From: Basidiobolus heterosporus B8920
Lineage: Eukaryota; Basidiobolomycota; Basidiobolomycetes; Basidiobolales; Basidiobolaceae
NCBI GenBank assembly: GCA_000697455.1
Contig: JNET01031715.1
Span: forward strand, 1-10,298
DNA length: 10,298 nucleotides
Direction of reading: 5' to 3'
This document shows, one piece after another, positions 1 to 8,800 of this stretch. Below the pieces are notes generated by a model. The model had not been told where the DNA came from and made no database searches. It saw only the letters and a program-made list of their open reading frames with translations. The position numbers and the translations under genes were made by a program. Numbering within the stretch: position 1 is the stretch's first letter; every line of letters starts with the position of its first letter.

Positions 1-1144
1 CCCAGAGTTATTATCAAAGATTGTTACTGGTGCCAAGTCGTACAATGAATTTCGAACAGCGATCGAGGCTGCCCCTCACGCACTTGTTCATGTCAACATT
101 GGTGGGAAGACAGGAGATGTGGGGACTATGTGGAGCCCAAACGAGTAAGTTACCTTGACACATCTTTTACTCGACACAATTACTCAATTATTCTTTAATA
201 GTCCTTTATTCTGGTCGCATCATGCTTTCGTCGATAAAATCTGGGCCGATTTTCAATTACTAAACCCGCATCTGGCAACAGACTACGAAGGGTACAATTC
301 CAATAATGCCACAGTCTCTCCGGATGACGAAATTCTTCCATTTAGCACCACTGTGGCTAGTACTTTTAATATCGGTGACCCGTCTCTTTGCTATACCTAT
401 TCTAATGCCGGCTTCCTTGGTAAGAAACAGCTAGCCCGCCCCGCCAAGGTTCCAACTGATCCAAGGGGAGAGTCACGTGCTCCACGTCGTCGTAACCTAC
501 GTCGTGGTAGCAACTTCTATTCTATTGAGCCACAACATCCGCCAGCTCCCAAAAACCATACTAAAGAGTTCAGAAAAGATTGCTACCTAGATGCTGATGA
601 TCGTACCAATATGAATGAGCTACGTATTCCACCACCAGTTCCTGAATCTTGGGCAAAGATGAATGGATATAGTGTTGAGCAGATTCGTTCTTTCGAGAAA
701 GAATATTCCCGATTTATCGCTGATATCAATAAGGATCCAGATTATGTTTCTCCAGTCTCCTTGGAGCGACATGGTGACATAGTGAAAAACTTGGTATCAG
801 GCACTCTGCAATCCCTTGGGTTGTTCGAGGGACTTGATCAGGTACCACTCCTAAATTTAGAAGAGCCGTTAAAAGTTGTGGATAATTTGATTAACACGGT
901 TGCTGATGTCATCGATGGTGCATTATCGCCTATCCTTGGAAAGAGCAATAATCTTATTCACGATACTGTAGATGATATATTGAAGCCAATTGCAGGGCCG
1001 AATAAAGACGGAAAAGGCGGGATAGTGGGTGGTGTAGTCAACACGGTTAGCGAGATATTAAGTCCTTTGACTGGAAAAAAGAAACTCAATGACAAGCCCG
1101 GACACAAGCCACTAGTTAGGATAGGAAATGTAGGATTGCTCTAA
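1..1144 (+). CDS. Tyrosinase, C-terminal part (partial, 5' end outside the window)
   Basis: Type-3 copper monooxygenase that oxidises monophenols and diphenols to quinones, the first step towards melanin. Two exons are seen: 2-144 and 202-1144, joined by a 57-nt intron (145-201, GTAAGT...TAG) that splits the Asp codon of the CuB signature. The first exon encodes APHALVHVNIGG, whose two His (HxxxH) are CuB ligands. After splicing, NDPLFWSHHAFVDKIW matches the tyrosinase signature DPxF-x(3)-H-x(3)-D and gives the third ligand. The CuA half lies upstream of the window. CYTYSNAG, about 60 residues later, is the Y-x-Y motif that closes the catalytic core. It is followed by roughly 240 residues: a basic RRR-rich stretch, a PPPVPESW region, then a hydrophobic repetitive end. 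Such tails often shield the active site until removed; whether this one does is inference. The ATG at 155 lies inside the intron and is not a start. Family assignment is very secure. Confidence 0.93.
145..201 (+). other. Intron in the tyrosinase gene
   Basis: 57 nt, donor GTAAGT, acceptor AATAG. Removing it joins the frame ending in SPN to DPLFW and restores the full CuB signature, which is strong support for the splice. Confidence 0.92.
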
Positions 1145-1244
1145 AAGTGACGTTCATCGTAAACTTTGGAACAATCGGATCCTAATCTTTCAGTTATTCT
1201 TCATTAGCATTCAGTTCATCCATTCATCGCGTCTTTTATTGCTA

Positions 1245-1250
1245 AATAAA
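1245..1250 (+). terminator. Poly(A) signal of the tyrosinase gene
   Basis: AATAAA lies about 100 nt after the tyrosinase stop, the only such hexamer on this strand close to the gene. Confidence 0.55.
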
Positions 1251-1690
1251 TCCAATGCTTCCTATTGATATGATATTATTATATTCGCCTCGCGAACAAA
1301 TGGATGTTCTTCCGGCTTAGGGATAAATATAGAGTAAAATCGACATATTTGGTTAAGAATCTTTTACCTGATGCCGATTTGATGGCTATCTGCCATATAT
1401 ATCATACCTGACCTGTAGTTGGATTGAAGTATCCGAAAGTACTTGATTAAGTCAGTTACCGACCGTCACCTTGGAATTTTTCGCATTGTTGGGAGACGGA
1501 TGTTATGGTTGATAGTTGTATTCAATACTACGAGATAAAGGTTTATTCAAGAAATGTATGTACATATTATGGGTTGGGTAACTATGTAATAAGATGGCGG
1601 AAAGGTGATGGCTACGCATAGTATATTTGTGACGGAGCAGAAAACCATGACACTGTCAAGGAATGTTTTTGATGATGCTCAATTCGTTAC
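1251..1690. other. Convergent intergenic stretch
   Basis: About 440 nt between the tail ends of the tyrosinase and LITAF-domain genes. It holds AATAAA on the minus strand at 1547-1542, about 145 nt after the stop of the LITAF gene, a reasonable poly(A) signal for it. I see no coding frame, tRNA or repeat here. Confidence 0.5.
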
Positions 1691-2220
1691 TTAGAGGCGT
1701 CGGTATCTACCGATCGAATATTGACAGTTTGAACACTCGTGGACAACATCTACAATATTCTGATATTAGTAACCTTCGTTAACACAGCCCTTTTGTCACA
1801 TCACCTACCTTTGCACGTGCGAGTAATAAATGGAACCCAGAAAAACACACCAGTGAGCATAAAACTAAAAAGCACGTGTGAGCTTTCGGATTACAGATCA
1901 AATTCTCGCAAGAAACATACTTACAGGCCTAAAGAACTTAACCATACGGCTGAACCGTTTTTGAACTTCAGGTTGGTAGTACAATAGGTTTGGCAACAAG
2001 GACATTGGATGCGTAAGGGTGTATCGCGGAACCGAATCTTACGCAGGCTCTGGAAGCGGCGAAGATTTGGCGGGATATCATTTTCTAGAGAAGGGCGGGG
2101 TGGTGATATAGTCGAAAAATGATGTTTAAACATCACGGAGTCTGGAAAGCCTTGATCGTACAATAATGGCTGGACTGAGAATCCATGGACTGGATCGTTG
2201 GTAGAGGAAATCGATCTCAT
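1691..2220 (-). CDS. LITAF-domain membrane zinc-ribbon protein (three exons)
   Basis: Exons on the minus strand: 2220-1925, 1864-1809 and 1749-1691, giving 136 residues. Intron 1 (1924-1865, 60 nt) has GTAAGT and TTTTTAG; intron 2 (1808-1750, 59 nt) has GTAGGT, a TACTAAT branch site and TTGTAG. The spliced C-terminal half is a full LITAF domain: IQCPCC (C73, C76), then NGSAVWLSSLG and a hydrophobic segment (about 92-112), then CKDVVHECSNC (H121, C123, C126) and IGRYRRL at the end. In the family the two CxxC pairs bind one zinc and the hydrophobic part dips into the cytosolic face of endosomal or lysosomal membranes. Residues 1-70 are unconserved to my eye and lack the PPxY and PTAP motifs by which animal LITAF recruits NEDD4 and ESCRT-I. 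Length fits the family. The ATG at 2220 is the first in frame; an extra upstream exon is not excluded. Role in membrane traffic is inferred from the family. Confidence 0.88.
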
Positions 2221-3079
2221 AAAGCAACCGAAGTGTAGTATATAACGGATGATATTATTTTACTAATTAACAAGCAAGTCCCTAGACGAGGTGAAGGGAT
2301 ATTTATATGAAACTCAAGGCTCAGACAGGTACGTAATGTTTCAAAATGAGCTTATTATTCCTGATAGGTCCAAATTCTTGCTTGACTTAAAATTTCCAAT
2401 AATTCTGACGGCGCATTCTTCGAATTATTTGTTGAAAACCTCCGATATGTGTTTCTCAGAAACATGGCTTTAACTCTAAAAGGGGACTGATCGCATAAAA
2501 ATAGAATAAAGAGAATATCGATGATTTTTTATGAATATGCAGTAAATCTATTTCAAGAGCCCATTTCCCCAAGTGCTGTTCAATTTGTAGTCGATTTCGA
2601 CCTTAGTCAGCTAGTCCTAATTTTATGCGCCTCATCTAAACCGGTCATTTTATCAGGAAAGAAACAAAAATCACTCGGTTTTCGCCAATTTACCCTATGA
2701 AAATCATCGAACTAGACCTAATTGGAAGAATATTTCATTAGGATTGAAAATCAGTGTCTAGTGGAAAAAAATGGAATTCAACCAAAATAGGGATTATTTC
2801 AATGATATTGACGTAACACTCGAACACAATAGATAGAAGCCAGAGCCTTCTCGACAGCTGTTCTTTATCCCCAATAGGGGAAAATCTCATGGACATGTCA
2901 TGAGGCATCAATGCAAAGGAGTATATTCTATTGTTATCCACTCTCACTACAATGAAGCAACTAGTATCAATCAGAATAAAGAAGTATAGGTAATGAGAAT
3001 AAAAAAGTACAAATAATGATAATTAATATATCCTGTACATGACCATGTAGAGCGCTGCGAATTTTTTGTGATATTGTAA

Positions 3080-3139
3080 ATGGATGATTCAATGTATGAT
3101 TCAATGGATGGTTCATTGGATGATTCATTGGATGATTAA
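3080..3139. repeat. 12-bp minisatellite, five copies
   Basis: Five contiguous 12-mers of consensus ATGGATGATTCA at 3080, 3092, 3104, 3116 and 3128, each with zero to two changes. On the minus strand the unit reads Asn-His-Pro-Met/Leu/Thr in one frame, because 12 is a multiple of three. Slippage is the simplest origin. Confidence 0.9.
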
Positions 3140-3258
3140 GATTTGTGGGTTCAAAAGATGGCCCATGCGATTTAACCAAAAGGGGTCCATTATCTGGCCA
3201 CATGATTGGATTTGTAGGCACATGACGTGTAGAGTGGCTTCTATAGGCGAAACTCGAG

Positions 3259-3317
3259 CCCTAACCCTTTCATTTACGATCATTCGGGACTCGGATTTAT
3301 TTAGGGTTAGGGTTGGG
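3259..3317. repeat. Inverted pair of telomere-like motifs
   Basis: CCCTAACCCT at 3259-3268 faces AGGGTTAGGG at 3303-3312: ten perfectly complementary bases with a 34-nt loop. The right arm continues into TTGGG, a degenerate third unit. It lies far from any array long enough to be a chromosome end, so it is an interstitial motif, a binding site or both. Confidence 0.85.
3296..3301 (-). terminator. Possible poly(A) signal of the 7TM-RGS gene
   Basis: AATAAA on the minus strand about 205 nt after the RGS stop codon, abutting the telomere-like motif. No nearer AATAAA is present, though fungal signals are often degenerate. Confidence 0.35.
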
Positions 3318-3357
3318 TATTTTCCCTCAGCCACGCAGAATATGTAGTGTTATAATT

Positions 3358-3383
3358 GATTTTATAGCATGATTTTATAGCAT
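3358..3383. repeat. Tandem duplication of a 13-mer
   Basis: GATTTTATAGCAT occurs twice in direct contact, identical in both copies, in the 3' flank of the RGS gene. Confidence 0.9.
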
Positions 3384-3505
3384 GAAAATCTAATTGTGTA
3401 TATATACAGGCTTGCAGAATCGATCCACGAGTTGTATGTGATAATGGTGGCTAAAATATACATGGAGAAACAATAAGTACTTGGCGCATGAAATATAATA
3501 CATAT

Positions 3506-4837
3506 TTATACGGAGGCTGGCCGATTCAAACAATCGTTTGTCCATCCTTTGTAGCGAAGGAACCGTGGAAATGTTTGTTGAAACATCATGTCTAGCACTT
3601 CTGAAAGCGCCTGATCAAAAAGGGTACTTTCGATTTTTTCCTGAGAAATGTCCTTGCTGATTCTTTGAAAAGTTTCGCCACGAATATTAACTTCGAAGTC
3701 TGCATTTCTTGATATAAATGTGTGATATATCTCATAGGCCTCCTTGTGAAGTCTGGTATTCATCAGCGGTGTACATGGTGTGCCTTCTATTTTTTTCATA
3801 TCGTTGATCCACTGGCTCACTCGACGATAAAACAATGGATTTTCCACGCTAAAATCGCGAACGCTGAATGCGTGAAATTCTTGAAATAGTGAGGAGTCCT
3901 GGAGGATATCTTTAAATAAGGGTTGTGCTCCATCTCGTCCGAAATTTGCTGCCGAAAGGTGACGTTTCTCACGAAATGGGATAGCGACAGAAACCCAGTA
4001 CATGGCCATACACATCAAGGCAGTCCACATTTGGTTTGGAAATATTTTCAAGAACGCTTCATTATGATTCAACTCGGTAGACAGTAGGCAGATAATGGTA
4101 CTGATTGCTCCTATACAGATATCCCAGAGAACTTCAAGTTTCATATCATAGGCATCTTTAACTCCTCTCAAGTAATATAACAAGACGGGTAAAAGACCTA
4201 ATGTATACAAGATAAAGATACCTAGAATAGGTGACCAGTACCAGTCGTTTATACACTGCGCAACAACCACTTGTGGACGGGGATTTTCTCTGACATCGAG
4301 CAGAACGTGATGTAAAGCAATAGCCAAGATAATGTGCGGTATCATCCATATAGTAATACATATTATGTGAGCCCGTGGAGTAAGCAGTCGGCGCAGCCAA
4401 CTTCCCTTGGGAAACATACTACGGTTTAGTGCTTCAGTGGTCTTATTCAAATAAGAGTTCTTCTTATTTTGTGCTTCATCTCCTAAGACGAGGCATTCCG
4501 GAGAATAGGCGAAAAGGATTTTTTCAGCTCCAAACCGATATAAAATGATAAGCCGGATGTGCTTAACGAGGGTAGTGATGATCCATAAAGGAAGGCAAAG
4601 ATACAAAATCCAAAAGTAGGCCAAGCATGAGTATTTAGTCGATAAAGGCCCGGACAACAAGACGTTTACAGTAACAAGGAGATTTGAGGCAGCATTGACG
4701 CAAAACAGGGGAACGCTTCGATACCTGATACTTGGATAATTTCTATTTTTTATGAAAATAAAAGCTGAGCTTAGAACAAAGATAATCCATATACAGGCTA
4801 TAACGCAATATATAATATCTGCAACATCAAATTTCAT
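3506..4837 (-). CDS. Seven-transmembrane RGS protein, G-protein signalling regulator
   Basis: Single-exon gene, 443 residues from the ATG at 4837; the open frame runs six codons further up but only to a TTG. Seven hydrophobic segments lie near residues 6-29, 42-62, 70-91, 156-179, 201-223, 236-256 and 268-288. They are followed by an RGS domain at about 306-430: PLFKDILQDSSLFQEF, then FSVENPLFY, YEIYHTF, FEVNI and FPRFLRY. RGS domains bind G-alpha and speed GTP hydrolysis; the 7TM-RGS layout is known in fungi and in plant AtRGS1. Compared with RGS4, E87, N88, N128 and R167 have equivalents (E332, N333, N384, R425), but D163 is replaced by Gln (Q421), so catalytic strength is uncertain. The protein should sit in the plasma or an internal membrane with the RGS domain in the cytosol. 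The sensed ligand, if any, cannot be told. It stands alone, with no operon-like partner. Confidence 0.92.
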   Translation of the reverse strand: MKFDVADIIYCVIACIWIIFVLSSAFIFIKNRNYPSIRYRSVPLFCVNAASNLLVTVNVLLSGPLSTKYSCLAYFWILYLCLPLWIITTLVKHIRLIILYRFGAEKILFAYSPECLVLGDEAQNKKNSYLNKTTEALNRSMFPKGSWLRRLLTPRAHIICITIWMIPHIILAIALHHVLLDVRENPRPQVVVAQCINDWYWSPILGIFILYTLGLLPVLLYYLRGVKDAYDMKLEVLWDICIGAISTIICLLSTELNHNEAFLKIFPNQMWTALMCMAMYWVSVAIPFREKRHLSAANFGRDGAQPLFKDILQDSSLFQEFHAFSVRDFSVENPLFYRRVSQWINDMKKIEGTPCTPLMNTRLHKEAYEIYHTFISRNADFEVNIRGETFQRISKDISQEKIESTLFDQALSEVLDMMFQQTFPRFLRYKGWTNDCLNRPASV

Positions 4838-5054
4838 CGAATAAAAGAGAGACAAAATAGAGAATTTGAAATGTCACACACGCCATACTCAAGGCATTCT
4901 TATATAGTGTGATGTCAATCGGTAGGGCAATTCAAGATGTAACCTAATTTGGTTATAGAATGATCTATATAGCAGTATCTCTTTAGGGGAATACATTAAT
5001 ATTAGAAACCACGATAAGCAACGCCCATTCGGTTGGAATTTAAACTTATTGATG

Positions 5055-5066
5055 TTAGGGTTAGGG
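5055..5066. promoter_or_regulatory. Telomere-like motif (telobox) upstream of the RGS gene
   Basis: TTAGGGTTAGGG, two perfect units, about 220 nt upstream of the RGS start and just before the coding-like frames on the plus strand. In fungi such motifs in promoters are bound by Tbf1/Teb1-type Myb factors; that use here is inference. Confidence 0.5.
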
Positions 5067-5492
5067 TCAATTTCTCCTGCCATATGGCAAAATATATACT
5101 GGACTAGATTACTCGGGGAATCGATTTGTGGGAGCCACGCGAGGTGTAATAGATTTAGACCCAGATCTGTCTATCGATCCAGGAACAAGCAGAAATGGTT
5201 TAATTTTTCGAAATTTCCCTGGTCCCGAAAATCAACCTTGTAGATCAAAATTGCAATGCTACACTCTATCTCTTCAACCAGTACTCTTGCCGAAAGCGAC
5301 TATATTCGAGTCGAACTGGATTCGTGCCATGCCAATACTCTCATCCATACCTATAATTTCTGTCATATAACAGAACAGTTGGCAAGTCTAACACTCACTT
5401 TAAGTCAATGTTACAGAGCATACACAATCGTCCTACCATATAAGCTGAACAATTACAGAAGATTCCTAACGAAATTACGACAAACCATGTAA
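5065..5492 (+). CDS. Possible small spliced gene, unrecognised
   Basis: Two overlapping plus-strand frames have gene-like codon patterns. One runs from 5065 to 5370 and contains GATRGVIDLDPDLSIDPG (from 5131). The other is open from 5244 to the TAA at 5490-5492 and contains DYIRVELDSCHANTLIHTY and, near its end, helical-looking LASLTLTLSQCYRAY. An intron could join them: 5146-5243 (98 nt, GTAATA...TTGTAG) has the better acceptor but drops part of the first frame; 5240-5310 (71 nt, GTAGAT...CGAG) keeps both good segments but ends poorly. AATAAA at 5557-5562, 65 nt after the stop, supports a transcript. I could not resolve a 5' end: the ATG at 5084 soon meets a stop, and the one at 5052 is in another frame. 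I recognise no family. A decayed gene is an alternative. Confidence 0.3.
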
Positions 5493-5844
5493 ACTATTCA
5501 ATATAACCATATACCTATATATATCGTTCCATGAGAAGCGTAGTACGAGAAGCTTAAATAAACCTCCCTTTACACTAACAAACTTGTTCCATGATTTTTC
5601 TAGATCGAATGAAATTGAGTTAACCGTTAATACGAAGTCATGAATATCATTTTTTGGTTAACTAAACTAAAATTTGGGTTTTTTAATCTGCATAGATTCT
5701 GCTGTTTATCCCACTACATATCCCACTATATATCCATTTTGATTATCTTTTCTTTTAACCCAAAAACAGATGATATGGTATCTTGCGTTTATGAAAGCCA
5801 ATTTTTCTGAACTACTGACTTATCTTTTCTAACTGTAAAACTTC
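5493..5844. other. Intergenic stretch and RNA14 promoter region
   Basis: It holds AATAAA at 5557-5562 and, closer to RNA14, a doubled 12-mer (TATCCCACTACA then TATCCCACTATA, 5707-5730) followed by TATATA at 5727-5732, about 115 nt before the RNA14 start. T-rich tracts follow up to the start codon, as is common in fungal promoters. No gene is seen. Confidence 0.4.
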
Positions 5845-8800
5845 ATGGAAGGTTCACATCCAGAAAAAATTGCTGATCGTGAGATAGAAACACCACCAGT
5901 TGGTGTTATTCCTCCTCCTGAAAACAACAACTTGGAAAACTTACAAGAGACCACACAACCTGAGGGCAACTTAAATCAGCCAATAAATGAAGAAACGCTC
6001 AGGCATCTAGAGCGCATAAAAAATGGAAGAGTGCTTTCTCTTGAGAAAAAGATCGCATTAAATGCATTTGATACCGAGTCTTGGCAATCCCTATTAGCCG
6101 AAGCACACTTGATTGGCGACATTAAGCTAATCAGAGATTGCTATGAACGTTTCCTGAAGCAATTTCCCACATCGGTAAGTCAGGCACTCTCCTCTGTGAG
6201 AATCATAACGTGTAATTTTCGAAACAAAATAAATCACTGTTGCCTTCCTACGGCTGAAACAGTAGGCGATTTAAATCAAACCTGTCTTGTTGGTGCTCTT
6301 TAAATTACTACAAACCTCTAGTTTAAGGCATTTTCGTCTTCCTCCCATTTCGAAGAATATTCACACAGACTTTTTTTACTTCTCTTTTTCCTTTTACACG
6401 TTATGATTCTTACATGTTTCCCACTTTATTTCACCATCAAGCTTCAAACTTTGGCTTATGTTAAATCCGCGCTATTTTACTCTTTTGTAGTCTCGCCATT
6501 GGATCACCTATGCCGAATTTGAACTAAACCATAGCAATTTTGCCAACGTAGAAGCCATTTTCACCCGTTGTCTCAGATCAGTACCTTCAATTGACCTATG
6601 GAAGTTCTATCTTAATTACATACGTCGTATGAACAGTGGTGAAAACGGCTCAGCGCCGGGGCCAGATACCAGAGCTATAGTAGGAAAAGCATACGAGTTT
6701 GTATTACAGCACATAGGAATAGACAAAGATGCTGGTCCTATCTGGAGTGATTACATTTTCTTCCTACGTACCGGAGAGGTATATACTGCTTTTAATTTCG
6801 CTTGAAGGCTTATTTTCCATCTGACTTTAATGTGTTTGATATGGGATTATTTCTAGACGCACAACACCTGGGAAGAGCAGCAAAAAATGGACCTCATGCG
6901 TAAAACCTATCAAAAAGCTATCACAATTCCTTTAGTAAATGTTGAGCATATTTGGAAAGAATATGATTCATTCGAAAATGGACTCAACAAACTGACGGTA
7001 ACTCCACATCTCAACCTACGATTTTCTACTTCTTTACTCATTACCATACTATATAATCACAGGCAAAGAAGTTCCTTGCGGAAAGATCGCCTTCATATAT
7101 GACTGCGAGAACTGCATTGCGAGAGATGCGTACCATCACTGATTCATTTGCCAAAAATGTTCTTCCCCAGCCACCTCAATGGACTGATAGGGAAATCCAA
7201 CAAGTACGTATTAAATCGGGGTGAAGGGAGTACATGCGGTGCGCTGATAAATGTTTAGTTAGAGGCATGGAAGCATTACATAAATTGGGAGCGGTCTAAC
7301 CCTCTACAACTGGAGGACAAATCTGCGTTGAGTGCTCGTGTTATATATGCCTACAAGCAATCTCTGATAGCATTACGATACTATCCCGAGATATGGTACG
7401 TCACATAGTGTCACATTGAAAGTAACCCTGTCAAGCGATTTTAAACGTGCTTTATTCTCAGGTATGACTTAGCTACATACTGTGTTGAAAGCGGTAAAGC
7501 TGAGGAAGCCATAACTCACCTGAAGGCAGGAGTTGAAGTAATACCTACTAGGTAATGAGCAATTTACATAACCGTATTTAGGGACATTAAAGTGTCTAAT
7601 GATAATTCTCTCAGTTTGTTATTACACTTTGCATATTGTGAGCTAGAAGAATCCAGGAAAAACAATGCTCGAGCACGTGAACTCTATGAAATCCTTTTGA
7701 AGAATACCGAGAAACATATGGAGGAAATTCGTGCTTCAGGAGAACAAGAGGTTAATGAACTGGTCCAATCTCTAGCATCCCAAGAAAATGAAATAGAGGA
7801 AGATTCTGAAAGAGAGCGTGATGGTGAAGACAGAGAACGATTGAGAGTAAAACAGCGGAACACTGAAAAGCAGAAGGCCAAGGTTGAAGCCCGAGTAGAA
7901 AAAACTCTGCTAAGTGTCAAAAAGGCCTACACATTAGTGTGGATCATGTTTATGAAATATGCTCGTCGTGCTGAGGTACTTGTATGACAATTGACATATC
8001 GCGTGCTTCAGAGGTCTGAACGATTTTTTGTCTGACAGGGAATCAAAGCTGCTAGACAAATTTTCAGTCGAGCCAGAAAAGCGGCAGATACCACGTATCA
8101 TCTATTCATTAACTCTGGTACATTGGATTTATTGAGCAATTGAAAGCTGCAGTTAACTGACTTGATTCATTTAGCTTTAATGGAGTATTATTGTAGTAAA
8201 GACCAAAATATTGCGGGCAAAATTTTTGAGCTTGGGCTCAAGACATACGCTACTGAACCAGGTTATGTGCTTCAATATTTGGAGTATTTGATTCAAATGA
8301 ATGACGATAACAGTAAGCTTCTTTTTGCCGTCCATTGTATTACTGCGAAAACGACTAATCATTTGATTTAGACATCCGTGCCTTGTTTGAAAGAGCACTC
8401 ACGTCGTTGTCTTCGGATAAAGCAGTGGATATCTGGAAAAGATTTACTGACTATGAAAATAAATATGGGGACCTAACATCGATCCAAAAGATCGAACGTC
8501 GTATGACTGAAACGTATACCACTGGTAATGTGTTTGATTCGAGTTGAGTTAACTCGGCAGAGTCATAAGCTAACGCTATTCGTTGCATCTAGAGACCTCG
8601 CTCGGAAGATTTGTTGATAGATATAGTTATTTGGACATCGATTATATAACCGAGAGCGAGTTAGGAATTGGTAAGAGGGCTTTTGTTTTCTAGTGTATTG
8701 TATTTGTTGTTGCTAACTCGTTCGTCTTACCTTAGTCACGGGTGAAGGTAAGAAAAGTAAGTCGCGAAGCCTTACGCTTAAGAACATCCAACCTATGTCA

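Larger units (their letters stand above)
2221..3505. other. Long stretch without a confident gene
   Basis: AT-rich DNA between the 5' end of the LITAF gene and the 3' end of the RGS gene. Its left end must hold the LITAF promoter (minus strand). Two short plus-strand frames, 2291-2473 (GTG-started, 60 aa) and 2521-2700 (ATG-started, 59 aa), have fairly gene-like codons but match nothing I know. A minus-strand pair of frames, 3203-3011 and 2946-2738, could be joined by a 64-nt GTACTT...TTGTAG intron to give 133 residues, but its first half is largely made by the minisatellite and I see no poly(A) signal after it. I call none of these a gene. Confidence 0.4.

Noticed and set aside
1739-1987. 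Plus-strand frame of 82 codons with a hydrophobic start, resembling a small secreted protein
   Set aside because: It starts at GTG right after a stop and runs antisense to exons and introns of the well-supported LITAF gene.
3301-3318. A chromosome end or true telomere
   Set aside because: Only two to three units are present and ordinary gene-bearing sequence continues on both sides.
3084-3347. Plus-strand frame of 87 codons through the minisatellite
   Set aside because: Met-Ile-x-Trp repeats come from the 12-bp unit; the rest lacks coding character and crosses the telomere-like motifs.
1145-3505. Transposon or tRNA gene in the large gaps
   Set aside because: I found no terminal repeats, transposase-like or reverse-transcriptase-like motifs, and no tRNA cloverleaf or GGTTCGA box in a suitable setting.
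4838-4855. Extension of the RGS protein by six residues upstream
   Set aside because: The extended frame begins with TTG; the first ATG is at 4837 and the TM1 segment still fits.
6175-6303. Exon 1 of RNA14 read on as a 152-residue protein
   Set aside because: A clear GTAAGT donor at 6175 and in-frame continuation of the HAT array at 6491 show that the extension is intronic, unless the internal poly(A) site is used.
7684-7920. Minus-strand frame of 78 codons, Ser/Phe-rich
   Set aside because: Antisense shadow of the charged Glu/Arg-rich exon 7 of RNA14.
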